Position numbers and translations under genes: made by a program. Shown here piece by piece: positions 1 through 8,943 of a stretch of 64,000 nucleotides of DNA. This stretch comes from Nocardia sp. NRRL S-836 (GTDB lineage: Bacteria > Actinomycetota > Actinomycetes > Mycobacteriales > Pseudonocardiaceae). The notes beneath the pieces were generated by a model. It worked only from the letters and a program-made list of their open reading frames with translations. It did no database searches and had not been told where the DNA came from. Location of the stretch: contig NZ_LGDY01000090.1 of assembly GCF_001279525.1 (NCBI RefSeq), positions 1 through 64,000 on the forward strand. The letters run 5' to 3'. The number at the start of each line of letters is the position of its first letter. The stretch's first letter is position 1.

Positions 1-60
1 CCCCAGCCCTGCCCGGCCCTGCCCAGCCCGGCCCTGCCCAGCCCAGCCCGGCCGGCCGGG
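1..60. repeat. G/C-tract short direct repeats
   Basis: Runs of CCC separated by AG, TG or GG repeat across the whole stretch, with the unit GCCCTGCCCAG seen more than once. The minus strand therefore carries many closely spaced GGG tracts and could form a G-quadruplex. No coding sense is visible. The element continues off the left edge, so its full length is unknown. Confidence 0.6.
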
Positions 61-121
61 TAATCCAAGTGTGAGCGGCGCGTGAGCGGCGTGCGGCAGA
101 GTCTGGGGCAACCGGTTCGAA

Positions 122-277
122 GAAGGCCGATCCTGGGGGTAAGGCCTTCGACGGAGCAGCCCGGCCGGTGCGGTCCACTCCCTCTTGATCGCACCGGCCG
201 GGTCCGGCCGATGGGGGGAGCAGGTGGTACCCCTGCTGCCTGCGCGGGCCCGCAGCCGAGAGGGTGCGGGCCCTTTT
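122..277 (+). other. Chain of hairpins ending in a terminator; candidate structured RNA
   Basis: Successive perfect inverted repeats are visible: GAAGGCC (122-128) with GGCCTTC (143-149); a 13-bp pair CCCGGCCGGTGCG (160-172) with its complement at 190-202; a short AGCAGG/CCTGCT hairpin near 217-235; and the terminator stem at 246-273 followed by TTTT. The plus-strand reading ends like an intrinsic terminator. It could be a small RNA or the 3' untranslated end of a plus-strand gene left of the window. It did not match the signatures I know for tRNA, SRP RNA or RNase P RNA. Confidence 0.35.
246..277 (+). terminator. Intrinsic terminator (plus strand)
   Basis: Perfect 9-bp stem GGGCCCGCA (246-254) and TGCGGGCCC (265-273) with a 10-nt loop, followed directly by TTTT. 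It ends transcription arriving from the left, opposed to the eccC terminator just to its right. Confidence 0.7.
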
Positions 278-286
278 CACGCCCGG

Positions 287-328
287 AAAAAGCCGGTGGC
301 CCCCGCCGCGAGAAGCGACGAGGGCCAC
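287..328 (-). terminator. Intrinsic terminator after eccC
   Basis: On the minus strand a 14-bp stem (315-328 with 296-309, two G-T pairs) closes a 5-nt loop and is followed by CGGC and TTTTT (287-291). It lies 15 bases beyond the eccC stop codon. Confidence 0.8.
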
Positions 329-342
329 GAAGCAGCAACGAG

Positions 343-3300
343 TTACTCGGGTGCGATCCAGGCGAACTGGATGCGCTGCTGACCGGCCTTGCGGGTCACC
401 AGGGTGCCGCGGCCCGGGGGCTGGGGCGAGGGCTTGAGGTTGCCGACGATGGCGCCCTCCTCCTTCGAACCGGAGCCGACGAAGATCGGCGCGGCGATCT
501 CCTTCAGCTTGCCCATGATCGGGTCGTACATGGCGCGGGAGGCGCCACCCATGCGGCGGACGACGACGACGTGCAGGCCGACGTCCTTGGCCTGCGGGAT
601 GAACTCCGCGATCGGCTGCAGCGGGTTGGCGCCGCCCTGGGGGGCCACGAGGTCGTAGTCGTCGACGATGACGAAGACTTCGGGGCCGGTCCACCAGGAG
701 CGGTTCTTGAGCTGTTCCTGGGTGACGTCGGGGCCGGGCATGCGGCGGCCGAGGGAGCCGCGCACCTCCTTGATCGTGTCGGCGAACTGCGTGGACGACA
801 CGGCGTAGGTCAGGAGGTGGTCGGTGTCGATGAAGCCGAGCATCGTGCGGCGGTAGTCAGCGAGGACGATCAGCGCCTCCGAGGAGGTGTAGCTCGTCAT
901 GATGCCGCGGACGATCGTGCGCAGGATGTTCGTCTTGCCGGACTCGCCGTCGGCCAGCGCCATGAAGTGCGGGTCCGCGTCGAAGTCGAAGTAGACCGGT
1001 GCGAGCTCGTCCTCGTTGACGCCGACCGGGACCAGGTGGCCGCGGTTCGGCTTCGTCTGCTGGACCTGGGCCATGAGCTGGGCGTGGTCGAGCACGTCCG
1101 GCAGCATCCGGACCTGCGGTGCGCGCGGGCCCTGCCAGGCCTGGTTGAGCTTGGCCTCGAGGTCCTGGACACCCGCGGAGACCGTGGTCGGGTCCTGCGA
1201 GGTGTCGATGCGCGGCAACGCGGTCAGGAAGTGCAGCTTGTCGCCGGTCAGGCCGCGGCCGGGGCGGCCGGGCGGGACGTTCTGCGCGACCTTGCGGTCG
1301 ATCTCGGACTCGCTCGGGTCACCGAGGCGCAGCTCGAAGCGGGTGCCGAGGAGGTCCTTCATCGCGGGACGGATCTCCGCCCACCGGTTGGCGGCGACGA
1401 TCACGTGCACGCCGTAGGACAGGCCCTGCGCGGCGAGGGCCTGGATCTGCGGCTCGACCGTCTCGAACTCCTGGCGGAAGTTCATCCAGCCGTCCACGAC
1501 CAGGAACGCGTCACCGAAGTGGTCGTCCTTGATCTCGCCACGGCGCCGGCGGTTGCGGAACTCGGCCATCGAGTCGATCCGCTGCTCGCGCCACCGCAGC
1601 TCGCGTTCGGTGATCAGCGTCTGGAGCTCGGCCACCATACGGCGGACCTTGTCGACGTCGAGACGGCCGGCGAAGCCACCGACGTGCGGCAGGTTCTCCA
1701 TCGAGGCGAGCGTGCCACCACCGAGGTCGATGCAGTAGAACTGCGCCTCCTGCGGGGTGTGCGTGAGCGCCATCGACGCGATGATCGACCGCAGCAGCGT
1801 CGACTTGCCCGACTGCGGGCCACCGACGACCGCGCCGTGGCCGGCGGCACCGGCGAAGTCGGCCCACAGCAGGTCGCGGCGCTGTTCGAACGGCTTGTCG
1901 ACGACGCCGACGGCGATCTGCAGCGTGCCGTTGGCCGGGTACTGCGGCGGCGTGAGGCCACGGTCCGGCGTCACGTCGAGCGGCGGCAGCATCGTGTCCA
2001 TCGTCGGCGGCTCGTTCAACGGTGGCAGCCACACCTCGTGCGCGGGCGGGCCCTGGCCGACGAGGCGGTCGACGATGAGTTCGAGCTGGGTCGGCTCGTT
2101 CGCGTCCTCCTTGACGGGCGCGGCCGGGACCGGCACCGCCTCGACCGGGCGCTCCGGCTCCTTCGGGATCTCGATGAAGTCCGGCACGAAGAACCGCGGG
2201 CGCTTGTCGCTGCGCACCGCCACCGACTCACCGGCGGACTGCATGCCCGACGGCCGGTAGGTGCCGGAGACGTAGAGCGCCTTGAACCTGGTCAGCGGCA
2301 TGCCCTGCACGCTGAGGTAACCGGAACCCGGGATCGGCGGCAGCTCGTAGGCGTCCGGCACACCGATCGCCGCACGCGACTCGGCCGCGTTGAAGGTCTT
2401 CAGACCGATCCGGTACGAGAGGAACGTGTCCAGGCCGCGCAGCTTGCCCTCCTCCAGCCGCTGCGACGCGAGGAGCATGTGCATCTGCAGCGACCGGCCG
2501 ACACGACCGATCTGCAGGAAGATGTCGATGAAGTCCGGCTTCGCCGTCAGCATCTCGGAGAACTCGTCGATGCAGATGAACAGCGCGGGCAACGGGTCGA
2601 GCTGGGCGCCGTTCTCACGGGCCTTCTCGTAGTCCCAGACGTTCTTGTAGTTGCCCTTCGCGAGGACCTCCTGCCGGCGGGAGACCTCACCGGCGATGGC
2701 GTCCTTCATGCGGTCGACCAGGCTGAGGTCGCCGGCGAGGTTGGTGATCGTCGCGGCGACGTGCGGTGCCTTGTCCAGACCGAGGAACGTCGCACCACCC
2801 TTGAAGTCGACCAGGATCATGTTGAGCGCGGTCGAGGAGTGCGAGGCGAGCAGGCCGAGCACCAGCGTGCGGAGGAACTCCGACTTGCCGGAACCGGTCG
2901 CGCCGATGCACAGGCCGTGCGGGCCCATGCCGTCCTCGGCGGCTTCCTTGATGTCGAGCTCGACCTGCTGGCCGTGCTCGCCGATGCCGAACGGGATGCG
3001 GTAGCGGTCGCGCTTGGGCCGCGGCCGCCACGCCTGCTGCACGTCGAACGTGATCGGGTCGCCGGGGATGCCCATGAACTCCAGCAGCGGCGGGTTGTTG
3101 TTCATCGCCAACGGGTCCTCGCCACCGTCGCCGCCGACCTCGCCGGCCGCACCCATGCGGTACGGCGAGAGCCTGCGGGCCAGTGCCTCGGCCTCGACGA
3201 CGGACAGCTTGTCCGGCGCGCCGAACCACTCGACGCCGCTCGCGGAACGGGCGCCCAGCTGGTTGTTCTCGATGACCAGGCGCAGACCGCGGCGTGCGGT

Positions 3301-4359
3301 CAGGTTGCCCAGGCACTCGGAGAGGTCGATCAGCGTGACGCCGACCAGGCCCTCCTCCAGGATGATCATCTCTTCGCGGCTGATGTCGCCGTCGTCGATG
3401 ACGATCACGATGTGGGGCTGGTCCGGCGGCGGCGGGGCGTTGCGGGTGAACCGCTGGCGGTCGCGCAGGTACTCGTCCAGCATCGCCTCGACCTCGGCGA
3501 GCGAGTTCGCCATCATGCGGCGCTGGCCGATGCCGTCGATGTCGGTGGGGTGCTGCACGTGCGGCAGCCACTTCGCCCACTCCCACTGCTGCTTGGTGCG
3601 GCCCGCGCTGACGACCGCGATGAGCAGGTCGTCGGGGGCGTGGAAGGTGACGAGCTGGGCGAGCAGGGCGCGTGCGAGGTCGCGGCGGTCCTCGATGTCG
3701 CCGAGCAGGCCGACGGCGGCGAAACCGCGCAATGCGATGGAGATCGGCAGGTCGGGCACCAGCGAGTGGGCGCGCACGAACCGGCGCAGTGCCAGCGTCG
3801 CGATCGGCTCCAGCTCCTCGACCGGACCGGTCTGCGGCGGCACCAGGCGGGTGGCGAGGCGCTGCGAGCCACGTCCCGCGCGCAGGTGGCAGAAGTCGGG
3901 GTCGTTCTGGCGGCGTTCCCACATGCGCCGGGTGGTGGCGAGCGACCACAGCTGCTGCGGGTCCGGGTGCACCCACTCGCGCTCGGCGCGCTGCTCGTCG
4001 GCTGCCTCGCGGGCCCTGTCGCGCATCTGGCCGAGGTACCGCAGGTAGTCCTTGCGGTCCTCGTTCATCTCGGCTTTCTTCTGGCCCTTGCCGGAGCCCA
4101 TGCCGCCCGCCATCATGCCGACGGTCGAGATGAGCATCATGCCGGGCATGAGCATCGCCATGGGCTGCCTGTTCGAGTAGACGAACATCATGCCCATCAT
4201 GCCCACGGACGCGACGATCATGACGACGGGCATCGCCTTCATCATGATGTTGCCGGGGATGATCCGGGGGACCTCTGGCGGCGGCTCGAGGTGGACCTCA
4301 CCGCCCGGAGGCCGGGGAGCAGCAAGGCGTGCCGTTCGCTTGAACTGCAGCGTGCTCAA
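343..4359 (-). CDS. eccC: Type VII secretion ATPase EccC (single-chain)
   Basis: EccC is the motor ATPase of the ESX membrane complex and binds substrate signals at its C-terminal ATPase domain. The 1338-residue product has two N-terminal membrane segments (about residues 40-86). Three FtsK/SpoIIIE-type ATPase domains follow, with P-loops at about 486 (GATGSGKS), 846 (GGPQSGKS) and 1137 (DGESGKT). Domain 1 has a Walker B reading ICIDEF; domain 2 has VVDGW and domain 3 VIVDDYD, so domains 2 and 3 look less canonical, as is usual in EccC. It is one chain, not split into EccCa and EccCb as in mycobacterial ESX-1. The TTG start at 4359 gives the family N-terminus MSTLQFKR, with GAGG about 10 nt upstream. 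It is divergent from eccD. Confidence 0.95.
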   Translation of the reverse strand: MSTLQFKRTARLAAPRPPGGEVHLEPPPEVPRIIPGNIMMKAMPVVMIVASVGMMGMMFVYSNRQPMAMLMPGMMLISTVGMMAGGMGSGKGQKKAEMNEDRKDYLRYLGQMRDRAREAADEQRAEREWVHPDPQQLWSLATTRRMWERRQNDPDFCHLRAGRGSQRLATRLVPPQTGPVEELEPIATLALRRFVRAHSLVPDLPISIALRGFAAVGLLGDIEDRRDLARALLAQLVTFHAPDDLLIAVVSAGRTKQQWEWAKWLPHVQHPTDIDGIGQRRMMANSLAEVEAMLDEYLRDRQRFTRNAPPPPDQPHIVIVIDDGDISREEMIILEEGLVGVTLIDLSECLGNLTARRGLRLVIENNQLGARSASGVEWFGAPDKLSVVEAEALARRLSPYRMGAAGEVGGDGGEDPLAMNNNPPLLEFMGIPGDPITFDVQQAWRPRPKRDRYRIPFGIGEHGQQVELDIKEAAEDGMGPHGLCIGATGSGKSEFLRTLVLGLLASHSSTALNMILVDFKGGATFLGLDKAPHVAATITNLAGDLSLVDRMKDAIAGEVSRRQEVLAKGNYKNVWDYEKARENGAQLDPLPALFICIDEFSEMLTAKPDFIDIFLQIGRVGRSLQMHMLLASQRLEEGKLRGLDTFLSYRIGLKTFNAAESRAAIGVPDAYELPPIPGSGYLSVQGMPLTRFKALYVSGTYRPSGMQSAGESVAVRSDKRPRFFVPDFIEIPKEPERPVEAVPVPAAPVKEDANEPTQLELIVDRLVGQGPPAHEVWLPPLNEPPTMDTMLPPLDVTPDRGLTPPQYPANGTLQIAVGVVDKPFEQRRDLLWADFAGAAGHGAVVGGPQSGKSTLLRSIIASMALTHTPQEAQFYCIDLGGGTLASMENLPHVGGFAGRLDVDKVRRMVAELQTLITERELRWREQRIDSMAEFRNRRRRGEIKDDHFGDAFLVVDGWMNFRQEFETVEPQIQALAAQGLSYGVHVIVAANRWAEIRPAMKDLLGTRFELRLGDPSESEIDRKVAQNVPPGRPGRGLTGDKLHFLTALPRIDTSQDPTTVSAGVQDLEAKLNQAWQGPRAPQVRMLPDVLDHAQLMAQVQQTKPNRGHLVPVGVNEDELAPVYFDFDADPHFMALADGESGKTNILRTIVRGIMTSYTSSEALIVLADYRRTMLGFIDTDHLLTYAVSSTQFADTIKEVRGSLGRRMPGPDVTQEQLKNRSWWTGPEVFVIVDDYDLVAPQGGANPLQPIAEFIPQAKDVGLHVVVVRRMGGASRAMYDPIMGKLKEIAAPIFVGSGSKEEGAIVGNLKPSPQPPGRGTLVTRKAGQQRIQFAWIAPE

Positions 4360-4589
4360 CTGACAGGCACCTCTTCAACTCGTTACGCCACCAGTAGCAA
4401 CCGACACTATTGCGCATCCGCGCGCGTCACGATGCTGGGTCGGGAAAAAACCCAGTCGAGCGTGTTCTGCGAACCACAGGTGCGGATGGCGCCGGTGCGG
4501 CCATACTAGGGCCGCCCGCCGAGCGTCCAGGTGGACCAATAGGGTCGGGCCGTTGATTCGTAAGTGCTGATCTGACTTAGGGGGCCCTG
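4360..4589. promoter_or_regulatory. Divergent eccC/eccD promoter region
   Basis: A 230-base spacer separates two genes transcribed apart. On the minus strand a TAGTGT -10-like box (4404-4409) has CGTGAC 16 bp upstream, giving a leader of about 40 nt for eccC. A small hairpin CTGGGT/ACCCAG with an A-rich loop lies at 4435-4455. For eccD I see only a weak TACTAG box near 4504 without a good -35. These are motif readings only. Confidence 0.35.
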
Positions 4590-5993
4590 GTGGCGACCGG
4601 TACGACGGTGTTCAGCCGTGTCACGGTGGTGGCACCTCGAACGCGTATCGACGTCGCGCTGCCTGCCGACGTGGCGGTGGCCGATCTCCTGCCGATGCTG
4701 CTCGACATGGCGAGAGAGGCCACTCCGGACGGCGGTGTCCGGCACGGCGGCTGGTGCCTCGCGAAGCTCGGCGACAGCCCGCTCGACCCCGCGCGCACGC
4801 TCGCGTCGCTCGGCGTGGTCGACGGCGAACTGCTGCAGTTGCGGCGGCGCAACGAGAACCCGCCGCCGCCGCTGTACGACGACGTGGTCGACGCGATCGC
4901 CGAGTCCGACCCGGACTCGTTCCGGCCGTGGACGAAGGAGACCGCGCAGAAGTTCGGTCACCTCGCCGGCGCGCTCGCGCTGATCGGCTCCGCCGTGGCG
5001 TTGTTCCTCTCCGGACCGGTCACCACCGCCGGCAAGGGAAGCGCTCTCGCGGCCGCGATCGCGGCGGGTGTGACGGCCATCGCGGCACTCGCCACGGGCG
5101 CCACCATCGCGCGTGCGTACAAGGCGGCGTCGACCGGTGTGCTGATCGCCGCGTGCGGTTCGCTGCCGATGGCGTTCGTCGCGGGCTTCCACGCCGTGCC
5201 GGGCGTCAACTTCGAGCCGAAGATGCTGCTCGCCTCCGCGCTCATGATGATCTTCGCGTGGGGCGGCATCCTGCTGATCGGCCAGGGCGTCACGGTGTTC
5301 ATCGCCGCGGCCACGGCCGGCACGATCTCCGCGCTCGCGTTCCTCGTCGCCACGTTCGTCGAGCACCCGCTGGCCGGTGTGGCCGCGGCGGCCGGAGCGG
5401 TGGCGCTGGGCGCGATGTCGATGCTGCCCCGGATCACGCTGCAGCTCGCCAAGATCCCGCCGCCCGTCGTGCCGACGAACGCGGAGGACCTCAAGGAGGA
5501 CAGCGGCTTCCCGGAGTTCGCGGTCATCGAGCGCCGCACGGCCGTCGCCCACGAGTACCTGACCGGCATGATCATCGGCACCGGCGTGGTCGCCGCGCTG
5601 GCCGCGATCGTCGCCTCCGGTGCCGGCACGGTCTGGGGCCCGATCTACGGCGTCGTCGTCTCCATCGTGCTGATGATGCGCGGTCGTGCGTACGCGAACG
5701 GTGCCCAGGCCGTGGCGCTGCTCTCGACCGGCATGTTCGCCGCGGCGGGCATCCTGATCAGCTGGATCGTCAGCGCGTCCGAGTTCAACCGGATCGTCTT
5801 CGTGTTCGGCACGCTGCTGGTGCTGGGCGCGGCCGCGCTGGTGCTCGGCGTGATCTTCCCCGGTCAGCGGTTCTCGCCGCCGTTGCGCCGCACGGTGGAC
5901 ATCCTGGAGGCGATCATGATCGCCGCCGTGGTGCCGCTGGCGCTCGCGGTCATGGACATGTACTCCGTCTTCCGGAGCCTGATCACGCCATGA
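4590..5993 (+). CDS. eccD: Type VII secretion integral membrane protein EccD
   Basis: EccD forms the membrane channel core of the ESX complex. The 467-residue product starts with a ubiquitin-like (YukD-type) cytosolic domain of about 90 residues, containing VTVVAPRTRIDVALP and LGVVDGELLQL. After a linker (residues about 95-130) follow roughly eleven hydrophobic segments from LAGALALIGSAVALFL to the C-terminus. The GTG start at 4590 follows a GGGG tract. The stop overlaps the mycP ATG as ATGA, so the two are translationally coupled. The length is usual for EccD. Confidence 0.92.
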   Translation: MATGTTVFSRVTVVAPRTRIDVALPADVAVADLLPMLLDMAREATPDGGVRHGGWCLAKLGDSPLDPARTLASLGVVDGELLQLRRRNENPPPPLYDDVVDAIAESDPDSFRPWTKETAQKFGHLAGALALIGSAVALFLSGPVTTAGKGSALAAAIAAGVTAIAALATGATIARAYKAASTGVLIAACGSLPMAFVAGFHAVPGVNFEPKMLLASALMMIFAWGGILLIGQGVTVFIAAATAGTISALAFLVATFVEHPLAGVAAAAGAVALGAMSMLPRITLQLAKIPPPVVPTNAEDLKEDSGFPEFAVIERRTAVAHEYLTGMIIGTGVVAALAAIVASGAGTVWGPIYGVVVSIVLMMRGRAYANGAQAVALLSTGMFAAAGILISWIVSASEFNRIVFVFGTLLVLGAAALVLGVIFPGQRFSPPLRRTVDILEAIMIAAVVPLALAVMDMYSVFRSLITP

Positions 5994-7435
5994 GGACCGG
6001 TATGAGGCGCACCACGGCGGCCGCGACCGCCGGACTGCTGCTGCTGACGGGGACGGTGCCCGCTGCCGCCTCCGCCGCACAACCGTCGTCTTCGTCGGCG
6101 CCCACGTCCTCGGCGGCGCCGACGGGTTCGGCCAAGCCGAACTCGGTACCGCCGCCGCTGCCGCCCGGCACCGCGCCACCCGCGGATCCCGGCAAGCCCG
6201 ACGTGAAGTACGTGCGCACCAACAAGGAGTGCGTCGCGTCCGACACCAAGAGTGAGCTGATCCAGCGCATGCCGTGGGGCCAGCTGAGCCTCAACCTCGA
6301 CGAGGCGCACCGGTTCGCGACCGGCAAGAACATCCTGATCGCGATCATCGACACCGGTGTGGACCCGCGCAACCCGCGCCTGAACGGCCGCGTCGACCCC
6401 GGCGGCGACTACGTCGACGAGACGAAGAACGGCACGGACGACTGCGACGGCCACGGCACCGAGGTCGCCGGTGTCGCCGCGGCGAAGAAGACCGAGGGCG
6501 ACTTCGTCGGCGCCGCACCGGACGCGCGGATCCTGGCCATCCGCCAGACCAGCGACCGGTACGAGTTCAAGGGCGACGCGAACAACGAGGCTCGCAAGGG
6601 CGCAGGCAAGGTGAAGACGCTCGCGCAGGCGATCGTGCGCGCCGCGGAAAAGGGCGCCAGGGTCATCAACATCTCGTTGACGAACTGCGGCACTCCCAAG
6701 GGTTTCAGCGCGGACGACAGGTCGCTGCAGGCCGCGATCAAGTACGCCGTGGACGTCAAGGACGTCGTGATCGTCACGGCCGCCGGCAACAGGGACGACC
6801 AGGGCAACGGCTGCCCGGCCCAGAACGACAACATGGACCCGAACAACGTCAAGGTCATCTCGTCCCCGGCGTGGTTCGCCGACGACGTGCTGTCCGTGGC
6901 GTCGATCGGCAGCTCCGGCGCGGTGTCCGAGTTCAGCGTCTGGGGCCCGTGGGTCAGCATCGCCGCCCCCGGCGAGGAGATCATCTCGGTCGACCCCAAG
7001 GGTGAAGGCCTGACCAACGCCAACGTCACGGCCAACGCCACCACCGACATCAAGGGCACGAGCTTCGCCTCGCCCTACGTCGCCGGCATCGCCGCACTGG
7101 TGCGCGAGCGGTTCCCGAAGCTCAAGGCGCGCGAGGTCATGGCGCGGCTGAAGGCGACGGCCCTGCAGCCGGGCAACGTGACGGGCAAGGACCACAAGAC
7201 CGGCCACGGCATGGTGAACCCGGTCGCGGCGCTCACCGCCGTGCTCCCCGCGGAGGCGCCCGGCTTCAAGGCGCCGGAACCGCAGGTGATGATCACCTCG
7301 CCCACGCCGCCGAAGAGCCTGGACTGGCCGCCGATCATCGTGGCGCTGTCCGGCATCGGCATCGGCGCGGTGCTGCTGGCGCTCACGTTGTTCATCCGCA
7401 ACTCGGCCAACCGCAGGCGCGGCAGCCCGGTGTAG
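5990..7435 (+). CDS. mycP: Mycosin, type VII secretion-associated serine protease MycP
   Basis: Membrane-anchored subtilisin-family (S8) protease of the ESX complex, needed for complex stability and substrate processing in mycobacteria. The 481-residue product has an N-terminal signal sequence (TAGLLLLTGTVPAAASA), then a Pro/Ser/Ala-rich stretch. The catalytic triad is Asp121 (IIDTGVD), His155 (DGHGTEVAG) and Ser358 (GTSFASP), with the oxyanion Asn in TAAGN. A C-terminal transmembrane helix (about residues 445-467) ends in positively charged residues, as in mycosins. The ATG at 5990 overlaps the eccD stop; the open frame extends far upstream, but only this start gives a signal peptide. Confidence 0.93.
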   Translation: MRTGMRRTTAAATAGLLLLTGTVPAAASAAQPSSSSAPTSSAAPTGSAKPNSVPPPLPPGTAPPADPGKPDVKYVRTNKECVASDTKSELIQRMPWGQLSLNLDEAHRFATGKNILIAIIDTGVDPRNPRLNGRVDPGGDYVDETKNGTDDCDGHGTEVAGVAAAKKTEGDFVGAAPDARILAIRQTSDRYEFKGDANNEARKGAGKVKTLAQAIVRAAEKGARVINISLTNCGTPKGFSADDRSLQAAIKYAVDVKDVVIVTAAGNRDDQGNGCPAQNDNMDPNNVKVISSPAWFADDVLSVASIGSSGAVSEFSVWGPWVSIAAPGEEIISVDPKGEGLTNANVTANATTDIKGTSFASPYVAGIAALVRERFPKLKAREVMARLKATALQPGNVTGKDHKTGHGMVNPVAALTAVLPAEAPGFKAPEPQVMITSPTPPKSLDWPPIIVALSGIGIGAVLLALTLFIRNSANRRRGSPV

Positions 7436-7452
7436 CGCTCCCGCAACGGAAA

Positions 7453-7486
7453 ACGGCCCCCGTCCGCAGTTCTGGACGGGGGCCGT
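7453..7486. terminator. Bidirectional terminator between mycP and the ESX substrate operon
   Basis: Perfect 13-bp stem ACGGCCCCCGTCC (7453-7465) and its complement (7474-7486) with an 8-nt loop. An AAAA run on the left serves the minus strand. It separates two convergent genes. Confidence 0.8.
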
Positions 7487-7509
7487 CGTGCGTTCTGCCG
7501 GTTCTCCGG

Positions 7510-8583
7510 CTAGTCCTCGCCGATCACCTTCGGCGCCGCCTTCTTCGGCTTGCCGAGCAGGTCGTCGATCGAGCCGCTGAGCCGTTGCTTCGACTTGTGC
7601 TCCTTGTCGCCGCCCTGCTGGCCGCCGCCCATGCCGCCCATCATCGGCGCCATGCCGCCCATCATCTGCCCACCGCCGGGAGCGGCCCCGGAACGCCCTC
7701 CAGCGCCCGCGGAAGCCCCCGCCGCCGCAGCACCCTGCTCGGCGGGCGGCGCCGTCTCACTGACGCCGGTGGCCCCGCCGAACTGCATCTGCTGCGCCGC
7801 GGCCGGAGCACCGACACCGCCAACACCACCAACACCGCCGACCGCACCTCCGACACCGCCACCGACGCCACCCGCGCCGACCCCGCTCGCCGGGACGCCG
7901 GTGCTCGCGGCCGCCGTGATAGACGCCTTCGCCGGCTCCCTGACCTCCGCGGACGCGACGGGCGGGCTGTAGGTCCAGTTCTGCTCGGGGTAGCGGTGTT
8001 CCATCCGCACCGCGCCGAAGTCGCCCTCGGCGCCGGAGACCCCGTCGCACAGCTTGAGGAACGCCTCCAGCACCTGCCGGCCGGACTCGAACAGCTCGCG
8101 CACCGGGTCCCTGAGGTCCTCGATGTGCGCGCGGGCCCGGTTGTCGCCCTCCAGCGGCAGCGACGCCGTGCCGGACACCGAGTCCGCGGCATCGGCCAGC
8201 ACGTGGGCCATGTCCCGCACGATGTCGTGCACCGCGTCGGCGGTCTCGTCGAGGGCGTCGGCCATCACGGTCATGGCGTCGGACATGTCACCGCCGGCGA
8301 GCCCCACCTTGCGCATGTGCTCCAGGAACGCGTCGGCGTCCTTGCCCTGCCACGCCGCGTCGACGCCGCCGAGCGGACCGGCGACGTGCTTCGTGACCGC
8401 CTCGGTCACCTTGGCCGCCTTGCGCCAGCGTTCCGCTTCGTCGCGCAGGTCGTTCCAGTCGCCGACGAGCGGGTCGAAGAAGTCGTGGACGAGGTCGACC
8501 ACGCCCAGCTCGCGGCTCACCCGCGAGAGGAAGTCGAGCTCGGGGCCCGCCTCGGCCGCCACCTGCCTGCCGTCCTCGGCCAC
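7510..8583 (-). CDS. WxG-type ESX-associated protein with Gly/Pro/Ala-rich tail
   Basis: The 357-residue product has a predicted all-helical N-terminal half (residues about 1-180). It contains WRKAAKV, the turn-like motif AAWQGKDADAF and a long amphipathic helix, as in WXG100/PPE-type ESX substrates. The C-terminal half is low complexity: runs of Gly-Val, GAGG and MMGGM, ending in a Lys-rich segment. It has no signal peptide or membrane helix. The GTG start follows GGGGAG by 7 nt and lies 12 nt after the EspC-like gene, so the two are probably co-transcribed partners. The likely role is secreted substrate or structural ESX partner. This rests on fold type and location, not on a recognised named family. 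Confidence 0.7.
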   Translation of the reverse strand: MAEDGRQVAAEAGPELDFLSRVSRELGVVDLVHDFFDPLVGDWNDLRDEAERWRKAAKVTEAVTKHVAGPLGGVDAAWQGKDADAFLEHMRKVGLAGGDMSDAMTVMADALDETADAVHDIVRDMAHVLADAADSVSGTASLPLEGDNRARAHIEDLRDPVRELFESGRQVLEAFLKLCDGVSGAEGDFGAVRMEHRYPEQNWTYSPPVASAEVREPAKASITAAASTGVPASGVGAGGVGGGVGGAVGGVGGVGGVGAPAAAQQMQFGGATGVSETAPPAEQGAAAAGASAGAGGRSGAAPGGGQMMGGMAPMMGGMGGGQQGGDKEHKSKQRLSGSIDDLLGKPKKAAPKVIGED

Positions 8584-8595
8584 CTTGGAGCTCCC

Positions 8596-8913
8596 CTACC
8601 TGCGATCGGCCTTCTTGAGGCCGTGAACGGCCTCCTCCTCGCTGTACCCGTGGTGCTCGGCCACGGCGTGCAGCCCCTTGGCCGCCGCGTCGAGGGTGTC
8701 GCAGGCACGGGCGAGCTGGGCGTTCAACAGCTCGGCCGCCCGCGCGTAGCCCTGGGCGTTGCCCAGCGTCCTGCCGATCTCGCCGAACGACTCCGGGCGC
8801 AGCGGTGACACCTTCATGGCGTCCCGCACGCGCCGCAGGTCGTCCGTCGTCCCGTCGATCCGGTCGGCGTAGGACTCCAGCCACTCGGGGTTGACGGTGA
8901 TCTGACCGGCCAC
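8596..8913 (-). CDS. EspC-like small ESX secretion-associated protein
   Basis: The 105-residue product resembles the actinobacterial EspC-like family (formerly DUF2580). It opens with GQITVNPEWLESYADRI, has an FGEIG turn where WXG100 proteins have WxG, and two predicted helices. Near the C-terminus YSEEE matches the general ESX signal YxxxD/E. Expected to be secreted or to act as partner of the following 357-residue protein. The GTG at 8913 is preferred over the GTG at 8928 because AGGGGA lies 6 nt upstream of the inner one. No standard CFP-10/ESAT-6 pair is present in this locus. Confidence 0.75.
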   Translation of the reverse strand: MAGQITVNPEWLESYADRIDGTTDDLRRVRDAMKVSPLRPESFGEIGRTLGNAQGYARAAELLNAQLARACDTLDAAAKGLHAVAEHHGYSEEEAVHGLKKADRR

Positions 8914-8943
8914 GGACTGTCCCCTCACGACGGTGCCATCTCG

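Noticed and set aside
111-125. GGTTCGAA resembling a tRNA T-loop
   Set aside because: No acceptor stem, D-arm or anticodon arm could be drawn around it.
200-277. Possible T-box riboswitch (GGTGGTACC followed by a terminator)
   Set aside because: No specifier stem or antiterminator alternative could be built, and no aminoacyl-tRNA or amino-acid gene follows on the plus strand.
82-4509. 1475-residue plus-strand open frame antisense to eccC
   Set aside because: It is an Arg/Asp/Val-rich by-product of third-position G+C in the real minus-strand gene, with no domain or ribosome site.
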